Source: Maridesulfovibrio sp.
GTDB taxonomy: Bacteria; Desulfobacterota; Desulfovibrionia; Desulfovibrionales; Desulfovibrionaceae
NCBI RefSeq assembly: GCF_963676065.1
Contig: NZ_OY780933.1
Span: 2,582,122 to 2,646,121, forward strand
DNA length: 64,000 nucleotides
Direction of reading: 5' to 3'
Each line of letters begins with the position of its first letter. The first letter of the stretch is position 1. The notes beneath the pieces were generated by a model. That model saw nothing but the letters and a program-made list of their open reading frames with translations. It was not told the DNA's origin and ran no database searches. Made by a program: the position numbers and the translations under genes. This document shows positions 37,256 to 45,949 of this stretch, one piece after another.

Positions 37256-37936
37256 GTGGCTGAGAATGGTAGTATAGCTCTCAAGGTACGCAAGGCAGCC
37301 AAGTTCTTCGGAACCCGGTTGATTTTTAAGGATGTCAGTTGCGATGTTCTGCGCGGGGAAATTCTCCTCGTTGTAGGTCGTAACGGTGCGGGAAAAACAA
37401 CTCTGCTCAAGATAATGTCCGGACTCTCAAGGCCGTCGGCCGGAGCTGCGGAAATATTAACTGAGCCGGAAAAAACCGCATATCTGGGGCATTCCACCTT
37501 TATTTATCCGCGTTTAAGCGGTCTGGCGAATCTTTCGTTCTGGGCCTCAATGTACGGCCTTTCACCTTCCCGCGAAGAGCTGATGGTTCTTTTGAAGCGG
37601 GTGGGTCTGGAACGGGCAGCTGAAGAGTTGGCCGGAGCATACTCAAGAGGAATGGCCCAGCGTTTGAATCTGGCCCGTGTGTTTCTCGTAAATCCGGATC
37701 TGCTTTTTCTGGATGAGCCGGGAACAGGGCTTGACCAAGCCTCTCTTAACCTCCTCCGGGAGGAAGTGGTGGCTATGCGCGATAAAGGAACAGCCATTGT
37801 CTGGATCAGTCATGATGTGAATCACGATTGCTCCCTCGCCGACCGGGTCTTAGGACTTGCCGGACGCAAAATGGCTTACCTCGGTCCTGCTTCTGAATTC
37901 GTCCCCGAAACTGTATTGGGAGGCGAGAATGCTTAA
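37256..37936 (+). CDS. ccmA: Haem exporter ATP-binding protein CcmA
   Basis: The 226-residue ABC ATPase starts at GTG. It has Walker A GRNGAGKTT, signature YSRGMAQRLNLAR and Walker B LLFLDEPGTGLD. It powers release of holo-CcmE from the CcmABCD complex. Its end overlaps ccmB by 8 bases. Confidence 0.93.
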   Translation: MAENGSIALKVRKAAKFFGTRLIFKDVSCDVLRGEILLVVGRNGAGKTTLLKIMSGLSRPSAGAAEILTEPEKTAYLGHSTFIYPRLSGLANLSFWASMYGLSPSREELMVLLKRVGLERAAEELAGAYSRGMAQRLNLARVFLVNPDLLFLDEPGTGLDQASLNLLREEVVAMRDKGTAIVWISHDVNHDCSLADRVLGLAGRKMAYLGPASEFVPETVLGGENA

Positions 37937-38606
37937 GCGCGGCCTGACTATCGCAGCCAAGGATCTGCGTCTTTCCATAGGCGGAGGGCAGGGCCTTACT
38001 CAGGCTGTACTGCTGGGATTGCTGTTGATTTTTGTATTCAGCCTCTCCCGTCCGGCAGGACAGCTTGTGGAACCGCAAGCGGCTTCGGCCATTTTTTGGC
38101 TGGCGTCTTCTTTCGGACTTGTTTTGGTTTTCAACACCTTGTTTTCAATGGAAGAATCAAACGAAGCGCGCTTGGGACTGCTGTCATCTCCTGTTCCGCT
38201 GCACGCCGTCTGGTTCGGAAAAGGCCTTGCCGGGTTCGGGCTGCTGCTTTGTTCACAGCTCGTATTTCTCCCGGCGACAATTGTTTTCCTCGGTCAGGAT
38301 ATGAAAGGGTCGATGGCAGTATTCGCCGTAACCCTGCTGGCTGCGGATTGGGGGCTGGTCGCTCTCGGGGCATTGCTAGGCGCAATTTCTCAGGGGCAGG
38401 CTGCGAGGGAATCGCTGCTCTCAGTGATCCTTTTTCCCCTGCTATTGCCCATTCTACTTGGAGCAATACAATTGATGACCTCGGTATTCTCCGGGGTTAC
38501 CCTTATGGACGAGAGTTCGTGGATGGGCATTATTGTTGCCGCCTCGGCCTTGTTCAGTGGTGCAGGTCTGATCCTTTTTCCTTTTGTATACAGCGGCGAG
38601 CAATAG
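37929..38606 (+). CDS. ccmB: Haem exporter membrane protein CcmB
   Basis: The start at 37929 has GGAGG upstream and gives 225 residues beginning MLKRGLTIAAKDLRLS; a longer open frame to 37857 lies inside ccmA. Six hydrophobic helices fit CcmB. It forms the membrane part of the CcmAB ATPase. Confidence 0.92.
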   Translation: MLKRGLTIAAKDLRLSIGGGQGLTQAVLLGLLLIFVFSLSRPAGQLVEPQAASAIFWLASSFGLVLVFNTLFSMEESNEARLGLLSSPVPLHAVWFGKGLAGFGLLLCSQLVFLPATIVFLGQDMKGSMAVFAVTLLAADWGLVALGALLGAISQGQAARESLLSVILFPLLLPILLGAIQLMTSVFSGVTLMDESSWMGIIVAASALFSGAGLILFPFVYSGEQ

Positions 38607-38640
38607 ATCCGCCGAATAATATCGTTTACGGAGTTTATAA

Positions 38641-39306
38641 ATGAACCTTGCAATCGCAGCACTGCTGGCAGGCGTGGCTATATGTGCCGGGCAGTATCTT
38701 ATCTGGATGTACGCCCCCATTGAAATGACTATGGGATTGGTTCAGAAGATCTTTTATGTCCATATGCCATTGGCAGCTTGGGCCATGATCAGTTTTTTAG
38801 TGGTTTTTATTGCCAGTGCGGCGTATTTGCTGAAACGTGATATCAAGTTTGATTATATTGCCGGGGCCGCTGCTGAGATCGGTGTGGTCTTCAGTGGACT
38901 GGCTCTTGTTACCGGTTCCATCTGGGGCCGGGCGGCTTGGAATGTATGGTGGACATGGGACCCGAGGCTGACCACTACTTTAATTATGTGGTTTGTGTAC
39001 GCTGCGTATCTTGTGCTGCGAACTTCGCCCATGTCGGCGGAAAGGCGTTCCCTTGTCTGTGCAGTTCTCGGAGTTGTGGCTTTTGTTGATGTCCCTCTCG
39101 TTTTTTATTCAGCGCGACTCTGGAGAAGTGTCCACCCGAACGTGATCGGAGCCAAGGGAGGCGGAATGGAGCCTGAGATGTTGACTACTTTGCTGGTCAA
39201 TATAGCGGCGATCGGCCTGTTCTGGCTGGTTTTATTGCTCGTGCGTTACCGTCAGGTCAGGCTTTCCGGTCAGCTGGATGCCAAAATGGTTTGGGATCAG
39301 GATTAA
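38641..39306 (+). CDS. ccmC: Haem exporter membrane protein CcmC
   Basis: The 221-residue product has six helices and the WWD-type motif VWWTWDPRLTTTL, which handles haem for loading onto CcmE. GGAG precedes the ATG by 8 bases. Confidence 0.94.
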   Translation: MNLAIAALLAGVAICAGQYLIWMYAPIEMTMGLVQKIFYVHMPLAAWAMISFLVVFIASAAYLLKRDIKFDYIAGAAAEIGVVFSGLALVTGSIWGRAAWNVWWTWDPRLTTTLIMWFVYAAYLVLRTSPMSAERRSLVCAVLGVVAFVDVPLVFYSARLWRSVHPNVIGAKGGGMEPEMLTTLLVNIAAIGLFWLVLLLVRYRQVRLSGQLDAKMVWDQD

Positions 39307-39490
39307 CTTCCGGCTGATTTTTTGAAAACCTGCGCTGCTCTCTATACCCGGAAGACTTGAGCAAAAAGCTTTTGTCCAACGTTTATAGGTGAGATAATTT
39401 AAATATGCTTCGCTGGTTATAGCGAATAAAGAAATATAAATAGTAATACGAAACAGCCTTACAAAGCGGCGGTTCCTAATTAAACGCTTA

Positions 39491-39526
39491 GGGATTCATA
39501 AACCCTTTTTGAAAGAGGGTAATCCC
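39491..39526 (+). other. Hairpin in the ccmC-ccmD gap
   Basis: GGGATT and AATCCC form an outer stem and ACCCT/AGGGT an inner one, 33 bases before the ccmD start. The 253-base gap between ccmC and ccmD is unusually long for this operon and holds no gene that could be recognised. Confidence 0.5.
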
Positions 39527-39559
39527 TGGAAGGTTCGCCTAAGGCAAGGAGTATATATA

Positions 39560-39700
39560 ATGAATAGTGAAACTTATCTCTTAATTGCAAATATATCTGT
39601 TTGGGCTGTACTTGCCGGATATCTGGCATTCATCGCCGCCAAGGGTGCATCCATGGACCGTCGCATCAGGCAGATGGAGATGCTCGATAATGACAAATAA
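39560..39700 (+). CDS. ccmD: CcmD-like small membrane protein
   Basis: The 46-residue product has one helix (about 5-27) and a short charged tail, as in CcmD, which helps release holo-CcmE from the CcmABC complex. AAGGAG lies upstream of the ATG. Identity rests on size, topology and place; CcmD sequences are poorly conserved. Confidence 0.75.
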   Translation: MNSETYLLIANISVWAVLAGYLAFIAAKGASMDRRIRQMEMLDNDK

Positions 39701-40313
39701 ATCTATCAAGGATTTTACCTTAAGCGGCGGACAGAAGTCTGTGGTCTGGATGTTGGGAGCTACTCTTGTCGTTTTGTTTGTAGCCTCACTTACTTACCGG
39801 ATGAGCCATCCCGGCAATAAGGTTGAATTCCAGCAGCAGAGCAAGAGCGGCGGAATGCCCGGCGGAATGAGCGGTGGCATGAATCAGGATGCTATGAAGC
39901 AGGTGCGGGAACTCATGGATCGCATGGGTAAAGAGCCAGATAACATGGAAATTCAGCTCGAGCTTGCTAATTCTTTTATGATGATTCGCGCATATGGCCG
40001 CGCCCAGACCTTCTTTGAAAAAGTGGTCAGCGTCGAACCTGAAAATGTACAGGCTCTGATGGGCCTGGGTATGTGTTTTTATCAGGCGGAGCAGTTTGAG
40101 AAAGCAGTTGACGCTTTTGATAAAATCGTAGCGCTTACTCCCGATGACTCCATGGCATTATTCAATGCGGCAATAGTTAAAAAATATTACCTGCATAAAC
40201 ACGACGAGGCCGCCGCACAGCTGAAGTTGATCATCAGCAATCCTAAATCCTCACCAGAAATGAAAAAACGTGCAGAAGAAGAGCTGAAACGCGATGCCGA
40301 TGCACAGCAATAG
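39690..40313 (+). CDS. Membrane-anchored TPR protein (CcmI/NrfG-like)
   Basis: The start at 39690 overlaps the ccmD end by 11 bases and gives 207 residues. There is one N-terminal helix (about 20-36), a Gly/Met-rich linker (GGMPGGMSGGM) and tetratricopeptide repeats. By position it could hold apocytochrome c as the TPR part of CcmI does. CcmG and CcmH are not found here. A terminator follows. Confidence 0.8.
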   Translation: MTNKSIKDFTLSGGQKSVVWMLGATLVVLFVASLTYRMSHPGNKVEFQQQSKSGGMPGGMSGGMNQDAMKQVRELMDRMGKEPDNMEIQLELANSFMMIRAYGRAQTFFEKVVSVEPENVQALMGLGMCFYQAEQFEKAVDAFDKIVALTPDDSMALFNAAIVKKYYLHKHDEAAAQLKLIISNPKSSPEMKKRAEEELKRDADAQQ

Positions 40314-40334
40314 CTTTAATTAAATTAATAAGTG

Positions 40335-40372
40335 AAAAGGGGAACCCGTAAAAACGGGTTCCCCTTTTTTTT
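40335..40372 (+). terminator. Terminator of the ccm operon
   Basis: A 14-bp stem (AAAAGGGGAACCCG with CGGGTTCCCCTTTT) is followed by T residues. Confidence 0.9.
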
Positions 40373-40503
40373 ACATAAAAAGCAGATGTGAGTTATTTAA
40401 TTTTAATTATTGGTTTTCTATAAGTGTTATATCGGGTTTGGCAGACATATTTTTTACGAGCTGGTTAATTTAGCATACTTTATTCGTAATTTGTAGCCAA
40501 ACA

Positions 40504-40533
40504 TTGACAAGTTTGCTCAATCCCGGCTAGTTA
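40504..40533 (+). promoter_or_regulatory. Candidate livK promoter and structured leader
   Basis: TTGACA (40504-40509) is followed after 18 bases by TAGTTA. The leader to 40764 holds a perfect 7-bp hairpin with a TTTT loop (40625-40642) and a second stem near 40691-40729 (CGAG/CTCG and TGTTAC/GTAACA). No T-rich terminator was seen in it. Confidence 0.4.
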
Positions 40534-40764
40534 ATAGCCAAGGGTAATTGCTTTTCTCGTAATTTTAAGTGTCCGTCTTGCCGGATCTGGACATCAGCTA
40601 CGGAAAATCAACAAATTGCCAAAGTCTGTTGTTTTCAACAGAAGTAATAACATGATAGGGTTATTCACGTTTCTTCTTGTGGCAGAAAGACACGAGTTGT
40701 TACGCAGGTGAATACGGTAACAGGGCTCGAACGGCCCAAATTAACGCAGTCAAGGAGTGTTATA

Positions 40765-41880
40765 ATGAAACGTTCATTGCTGGTATTGCTGGTCGCAGCT
40801 ATGATGACCATCGGTAGTCTCGGTTCTGCATCTGCAGCTAAAATTGTTCTCGGTGTACCTGGCGCCCAAAGTGGTGACCTTGCTTCCTACGGTCTTCCTA
40901 CAGTTGAAGCTGCAAAGCTTGTAGTAAAGTCTATTAACGATGCCGGTGGAGTTAACGGCGAGCAGGTTGTCCTTTCCGCTCAGGATGATCAGTGCAAACC
41001 TGAGTTCGCTACTAACGCAGCTATGAAGCTGCTTTCGGACGGTGTTACTGTTGTACTTGGACATATCTGCTCCGGTGCAACCAAGGCCGCATTGCCTATC
41101 TATAAAGATTCCAATCTGGTCTGCATGTCTCCTTCCGCAACCAACCCCGCTCTGACTCTGAGCGGTGATTATCCCAACTTTTTCAGAACTATCGCTTCCG
41201 ATGACGCTCAGGGCGCATTGGCTTGCAAGTTCGCCACAGAAAAGCTCGGACTGAAGAATATCGCAGTTATCCACGATAAAGGCGACTACGGTAAAGGCTT
41301 TGCAGAATGGACCAAGAAGTACATCGAAGAGAGCGGAGTGAAAGTTGTCCTTTTTGAGGGTGTAACTCCCGGTGCTGTTGACTACTCCGCAGTTGTGCAG
41401 AAGATTAAGGCTTCCGGCGCTGACGGTGTTATCTTCGGTGGTTACCATCCTGAAGCTTCCAAGATTGTTACCCAGATGCGTAAAAAGAAAATGACCATTC
41501 CTTTCCTTTCTGATGATGGTGTTAAGGCTCAGACCTTTATCGACATCACCGGCGATGCCGCAGAAGGCGTTTACGCTACCGGTCCTCAGGATATTACCGG
41601 TAATCCCATGTATAAAGTAGCTCTCGATCAGTACAAAGATTCCCACTACGGTGCTGAACCCGGTACTTTTTACTATGAAGCATACTCCGCAGCTCTGGCT
41701 CTGCTCAAGGCTATTGATTATGCCAAATCTACTGATTACGACAAAATCGTCGAAGCTCTGCGTACCCACGAAGTTGAAACCCCTGTCGGCAAGATTAAAT
41801 TCGATGCCAAGGGCGATGCTATCGGCGTAGGCTTTTCAGTATATCAGGTGAAAAATGGCGAGTTTGTGGAAGTTAAATAA
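40765..41880 (+). CDS. livK: Branched-chain amino-acid-binding periplasmic protein
   Basis: The 371-residue product starts at 40765 with AAGGAG upstream (the frame is open from 40708). A signal peptide is cleaved after SASA (about residue 24). The mature part has the LivJ/LivK fold (VLGHICSGATKAALPIY, FFRTIASDDAQG). It binds branched-chain or related amino acids for the LivHMGF importer. Confidence 0.93.
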   Translation: MKRSLLVLLVAAMMTIGSLGSASAAKIVLGVPGAQSGDLASYGLPTVEAAKLVVKSINDAGGVNGEQVVLSAQDDQCKPEFATNAAMKLLSDGVTVVLGHICSGATKAALPIYKDSNLVCMSPSATNPALTLSGDYPNFFRTIASDDAQGALACKFATEKLGLKNIAVIHDKGDYGKGFAEWTKKYIEESGVKVVLFEGVTPGAVDYSAVVQKIKASGADGVIFGGYHPEASKIVTQMRKKKMTIPFLSDDGVKAQTFIDITGDAAEGVYATGPQDITGNPMYKVALDQYKDSHYGAEPGTFYYEAYSAALALLKAIDYAKSTDYDKIVEALRTHEVETPVGKIKFDAKGDAIGVGFSVYQVKNGEFVEVK

Positions 41881-41903
41881 ACTTCTTTTTTAGCAATTCC
41901 GGC

Positions 41904-41934
41904 TCAGGGGACAGGCGCGACGTCTGTCCCCTGA
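41904..41934 (+). other. Intercistronic stem-loop after livK
   Basis: A perfect 11-bp stem (TCAGGGGACAG with CTGTCCCCTGA) lies 23 bases after the livK stop and 23 before livH. No T run follows. It probably stabilises the abundant binding-protein message, as at 15246-15273. Confidence 0.65.
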
Positions 41935-41956
41935 CTATCGATTCAGCAGGGTTCAA

Positions 41957-42859
41957 ATGGAATATTTTCTGGAATTATTTTTCAGTGGTCTGACCAGGGG
42001 GAGCATTTACGCGCTTATCGCCCTCGGTTACACCATGGTTTATGGTATTATCGAACTGATCAACTTTGCTCATGGTGAAATTTACATGATCGGGGCTTTT
42101 GTGGGGCTTATTGCAGCGGGAATCATGACCAGTTTAGGGTTTCCGTCAGCTTCCATATTAGTCATGGCGTCCATCGCGGCTGTTGTCTACGCCGCGGCTT
42201 ATGGCTACACAATTGAGAAGATTGCTTACCGCCCGTTACGCAGTGCGCCAAGGCTTTCTCCTCTTATTTCCGCCATTGGAATGTCTATTTTCCTCCAGAA
42301 CTATGTAATGCTTTCTCAGACTTCCGAATTTCTGTCTTTTCCCAGCCTTATTCCCGAGTTCCATTTTCTCGGTAAATATGAATCCATGGTAGGCTCATCC
42401 GACTTTGTTATTATTGTCGTTGCGGCTGTGGTCATGGTTGCCCTGAATTTGTTTATCAAATTTACCCGAATGGGGAAGGCCATGCGTGCTACGGCTCAGA
42501 ACCGTAAAATGGCCATGCTCGTGGGCATTAATGTTGATCAGGTTATTTCCGCCACCTTTATTATCGGTTCCGCCCTTGCGGCCGTAGGTGGCGTTCTTAT
42601 TGCCTCACATATTGGTCAGATAAATTTTTATATTGGGTTTATCGCCGGTATTAAAGCTTTCACAGCCGCTGTCCTCGGCGGAATCGGTTCTGTTCCCGGC
42701 GCTATGCTGGGCGGTCTTATTCTCGGCTGGACCGAAAGTTTCTGCACCGGATATGTTTCCAGTGACTACGAAGACGTTTTCGCCTTTGCACTGCTGGTAC
42801 TTATCCTCATCTTCAGACCCTCCGGACTGCTTGGAAAAGCTCCGACCCAGAAGGTGTAA
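41957..42859 (+). CDS. livH: Branched-chain amino-acid ABC permease LivH
   Basis: The 300-residue polytopic protein begins with SGLTRGSIYALIALGYTMVYGII, as in LivH, and has the GGIGSVPGAMLGG loop near the C-terminus. It forms the channel with LivM in the inner membrane. Confidence 0.94.
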   Translation: MEYFLELFFSGLTRGSIYALIALGYTMVYGIIELINFAHGEIYMIGAFVGLIAAGIMTSLGFPSASILVMASIAAVVYAAAYGYTIEKIAYRPLRSAPRLSPLISAIGMSIFLQNYVMLSQTSEFLSFPSLIPEFHFLGKYESMVGSSDFVIIVVAAVVMVALNLFIKFTRMGKAMRATAQNRKMAMLVGINVDQVISATFIIGSALAAVGGVLIASHIGQINFYIGFIAGIKAFTAAVLGGIGSVPGAMLGGLILGWTESFCTGYVSSDYEDVFAFALLVLILIFRPSGLLGKAPTQKV

Positions 42860-42923
42860 CAGCCCGGCTGATGTGACGGGGAAACTCGTTGAACGAAAAT
42901 GCTAAAAATGGATATTTTTTAAT

Positions 42924-44147
42924 ATGGAAGGCTTTAAAAAATCTATACTGGCTTCACTATGGTTCATGTTTTTGACCCTGCCTATTATGGGGGTCTTTGT
43001 GAACACCATTGATAAGTCTGTTACCTGGCATCTGGACCGGGTTTTATATGTTGGTGTTGCCGCTTTTTTCCTTTCCTATCTCTGGCGCTTTATGATGGAG
43101 CGCAAAGAAAGAGGTAGAAAAGAAGAAGAGCAGGCAAGTGTAGAAAAGGTCACGCTATTCGCAAAGCTGATGGGCAATCCCAAGGTGTTCTGGCCTACAC
43201 TCATTGCTGTAGTTGCTTTTGCCGTAGCATTCCCCAAATTATTTTCAATGTATCAGGTCAATGTTATGACCTCTGCGCTCATTTATGTTGTGCTGGGGCT
43301 CGGCTTGAACATTGTTGTTGGTCTGGCCGGTTTGCTGGACCTTGGTTTTGTGGCATTTTATGCGGTTGGCGCTTATTCCTATGCGCTTATGAACATGTAC
43401 TGGGGAATAAGTTTCTGGCTGGCTCTGCCACTTGGTGCTTTGCTTGGGGCCTTTTGCGGTATCCTGCTCGGTTTTCCGGTATTGCGACTGCGTGGTGATT
43501 ATCTTGCTATTGTAACACTCGGTTTCGGTGAGATTATCCGTCTCGTTCTGGAAAACTGGGGTGAGTTTACTCACGGTCCATCAGGTATTTCCAATATCGC
43601 CCGTCCTGAATTCTTCGGACTTGCCAAAGGTTTCCTGGCCCAGGTCAATTTCATGTATTATCTGATGCTGGTGTTGGTTGTTTTTACGATCTTCGTAGTC
43701 AATAGGCTCAAAAATTCCCGTATCGGACGCGCATGGCAGGCCTTGCGTGAAGATGAGATAGCTTGTCAGGCTATGGGAATCGACAAGATGAAGACCAAGC
43801 TGATGGCCTTTTCCCTCGGTGCCACTTGGGCAGGCATGGTTGGTGTTGTTTTTGCGGCCAAGACCACTTTTATCAACCCGGCGTCTTTCACTTTTCTGGA
43901 ATCTGCAATTATTCTTTCAATTGTTGTTCTAGGCGGCATGGGCTCCATTCTCGGGGTTATCCTTGGTGCTTTGGTGCTTATTCTTTTGCCGGAATATATG
44001 AGAGATTTTTCCCAGTACCGGATGCTGATTTTCGGTGCGACTATGGTTCTGGTTATGGTTTTCAGACCGCAGGGATTGATTCGGGATGTACGTAAGAAAA
44101 TTGATATCAGCGCAGTGCGAAAAGCTTTAGGTGGCGCCAATGAGTAA
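42924..44147 (+). CDS. livM: Branched-chain amino-acid ABC permease LivM
   Basis: The 407-residue product has an extra N-terminal section of two helices and a charged stretch (about 50-75, MERKERGRKEEEQ), then the LivM core (IVGLAGLLDLGFVAFYAVGAYSYAL, GGMGSILGVILGALV). The ribosome-binding site is weak. Its end overlaps livG by 8 bases. Confidence 0.93.
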   Translation: MEGFKKSILASLWFMFLTLPIMGVFVNTIDKSVTWHLDRVLYVGVAAFFLSYLWRFMMERKERGRKEEEQASVEKVTLFAKLMGNPKVFWPTLIAVVAFAVAFPKLFSMYQVNVMTSALIYVVLGLGLNIVVGLAGLLDLGFVAFYAVGAYSYALMNMYWGISFWLALPLGALLGAFCGILLGFPVLRLRGDYLAIVTLGFGEIIRLVLENWGEFTHGPSGISNIARPEFFGLAKGFLAQVNFMYYLMLVLVVFTIFVVNRLKNSRIGRAWQALREDEIACQAMGIDKMKTKLMAFSLGATWAGMVGVVFAAKTTFINPASFTFLESAIILSIVVLGGMGSILGVILGALVLILLPEYMRDFSQYRMLIFGATMVLVMVFRPQGLIRDVRKKIDISAVRKALGGANE

Positions 44148-44943
44148 TGAAAAAAAAGCAGTTCTTCAGGTTAAGGGCGTCAGCAAGGATTTCGGCGGAC
44201 TGCGCGCTCTTGATGATATTGATCTTGAGGTGCGCGAGGGAGAAATTGTAGCTCTCATCGGTCCTAACGGGGCAGGTAAGACAACCTTTTTCAACTGCAT
44301 TACCGGAATATACACCCCAACTGAGGGCGATGTTAATATCGATCCCAAGGGTAAAGGGGTTAAGCGTATAAACGGCATGAAGCCCAATAAAGTTACCGAA
44401 CTTGGCATGGCCCGCACTTTTCAGAATATCAGGCTTTTTCCGTCCATGTCGGTAATAGAAAACGTTATGATCGGTTGCCATTGCCGCACTAAGGCTACTT
44501 TCATCGGTGCGGTCTTTCGTGATCCGCGTACGCGCAGGGAAGAGCAGGAAACCATCATGAAAAGCTATAAGCTTCTTCAGGAGCTGGGGCTCGATCAGTT
44601 CGCAGATGAGCTGGCCTGTAACCTTCCTTACGGCGCTCAGCGCAGACTTGAAATTGCCCGCGCGCTTGCCACCGATCCTTTTCTCCTGTTGTTGGACGAA
44701 CCTGCTGCCGGTATGAACCCGCAGGAAACTGCGGAACTGGAAGAGCTTATAGTTTCCATCAAGGAAAAGCATAATATCTCGGTTCTGCTCATTGAGCACG
44801 ATATGAAGATGGTTATGTCTCTGTCCGACCGTTTATACGTGCTGGAGTACGGACGCGAAATTGCCCACGGCACGCCACAGGAAGTCAGCGAGAACCCCGC
44901 TGTAATCAAGGCTTATCTCGGGGAGGAACTCGTCGATGCTTAA
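44140..44943 (+). CDS. livG: Branched-chain amino-acid ABC ATPase LivG
   Basis: The 267-residue ATPase starts at 44140 (AGGTGG upstream; frame open from 44131). It has GPNGAGKTT and DEPAAGMNP. The usual LSGGQ signature reads LPYGAQRRLEIARAL, typical of LivG. Its end overlaps livF by 8 bases. Confidence 0.94.
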   Translation: MSNEKKAVLQVKGVSKDFGGLRALDDIDLEVREGEIVALIGPNGAGKTTFFNCITGIYTPTEGDVNIDPKGKGVKRINGMKPNKVTELGMARTFQNIRLFPSMSVIENVMIGCHCRTKATFIGAVFRDPRTRREEQETIMKSYKLLQELGLDQFADELACNLPYGAQRRLEIARALATDPFLLLLDEPAAGMNPQETAELEELIVSIKEKHNISVLLIEHDMKMVMSLSDRLYVLEYGREIAHGTPQEVSENPAVIKAYLGEELVDA

Positions 44944-45643
44944 ACTTAAAAATGTAAATACTTTTTACGGTAACATTCAGGCTCTGCGTAATATTAATAT
45001 TGAAGTGAAGCAGGGCGAGATAATTACCCTTATCGGGGCTAACGGTGCGGGAAAAACCACAACGCTGATGACCATCAGCGGGGTTGTTCCGCCAAGAACC
45101 GGTGAAGTTCTTTATAACGGTGAGCCGATTCATAAATCCAAGCCGGATAAGATCGTTAAAATGGGAATCTCCCAAGTTCCCGAAGGCCGGTTGATTTTCC
45201 CGGATCTCACCATCACAGAAAACCTTGATATGGGGGCTTTTCTGCGTGATGATAAGGACGGTATTAAGGACGATATGGACCATGTCTTCGATTTGTTTCC
45301 CATTCTCTGGGAACGTCGCAGGCAGCTCGGTGGAAATCTTTCCGGCGGTGAACAGCAGATGCTGGCTATTTCCAGAGCTTTGATGGCCCGGCCAAAGCTT
45401 CTGCTGCTTGATGAACCTTCACTTGGTCTCGCTCCATTGATTATTCGCCAGATTTTTGAGATAGTAAAAAAGATCAACGAGGAAAGCGGTACTACTGTTT
45501 TTCTGGTTGAGCAGAATGCAAACCTTGCCCTCAAAACAGCACATCGAGGATACGTAATGGAAAACGGTGAGATAACCCTTTCTGATACAAGCGATAAACT
45601 TCTCGCAAACGATGATATTAAAAAGGCTTATCTCGGACTTTAA
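44936..45643 (+). CDS. livF: Branched-chain amino-acid ABC ATPase LivF
   Basis: The 235-residue ATPase has GANGAGKTT, LSGGEQQMLAISRAL and DEPSLGLAP. GGAGG lies before the ATG. It is the last gene of livKHMGF. Confidence 0.95.
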   Translation: MLKLKNVNTFYGNIQALRNINIEVKQGEIITLIGANGAGKTTTLMTISGVVPPRTGEVLYNGEPIHKSKPDKIVKMGISQVPEGRLIFPDLTITENLDMGAFLRDDKDGIKDDMDHVFDLFPILWERRRQLGGNLSGGEQQMLAISRALMARPKLLLLDEPSLGLAPLIIRQIFEIVKKINEESGTTVFLVEQNANLALKTAHRGYVMENGEITLSDTSDKLLANDDIKKAYLGL

Positions 45644-45689
45644 GGTTTCCGGCAATGTTGTTGAGAGCAAATAACAGTTGACAAAAATC

Positions 45690-45713
45690 GGCCCCGCACA
45701 TATGCGGGGCCGA
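45690..45713 (+). terminator. Hairpin after livF
   Basis: CGGCCCCGCA and its complement CGGGGCCG flank a CATATG centre, 46 bases after the livF stop. The T tract after it is weak (ACTTTTAATAAC), so termination may be partial. Confidence 0.6.
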
Positions 45714-45742
45714 ACACTTTTAATAACTTTTTATTTACGGCC

Positions 45743-45770
45743 TTGAGTCCGTTTAAAAAAAGTATATAAT
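45743..45770 (+). promoter_or_regulatory. Promoter of the guaBA leader
   Basis: TTGAGT (45743-45748), 16 bases, then consensus TATAAT (45765-45770). Start of transcription is expected near 45777. Confidence 0.7.
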
Positions 45771-45776
45771 CAGTTT

Positions 45777-45879
45777 ATCAAAGATTGAAAATCCCGGCAG
45801 GGAAGAACCTGCCAAAACCCCTGTAAAACTGATGGTGCCGGCCCCGGTGGACCGCCAGAAAGACCGGACCGGACCCAAT
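45777..45879 (+). ncRNA. Structured 5' leader of guaBA, unassigned
   Basis: Hairpin 1 is GGCAGG-GAAGAA-CCTGCC (45796-45813). Hairpin 2 (45838-45872) has CCGG/CCGG and CCGGT/ACCGG helices around the apical GGACCGCCAGAAAG. The leader sits between a good promoter and a terminator, 70 bases before guaB. It fits a riboswitch or attenuator, or a free-standing small RNA; it matched none of the classes I could compare by eye (purine, PRPP, guanidine, ZTP, cobalamin, SAM, TPP). Confidence 0.5.
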
Positions 45880-45917
45880 GAGAGGAATCATGATGTAATG
45901 ATTTCTCTTTTCTTTTA
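45880..45917 (+). terminator. Terminator in the guaBA leader
   Basis: GAGA and AATCAT pair with ATGATT and TCTC (2-base bulge), followed by TTTTCTTTT. It lies 32 bases before the guaB start and inside its transcript. Confidence 0.65.
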
Positions 45918-45949
45918 GCTAATATTTCAAAGCATTTTGCGAGGGCAAT

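Noticed and set aside
45777-45879. Cobalamin riboswitch upstream of guaB (CCAGAAAGACC resembles part of the B12 consensus)
   Set aside because: The core GGTG and CCCCCGCNACTGT elements and their order are missing, and guaB is not a usual B12 target.
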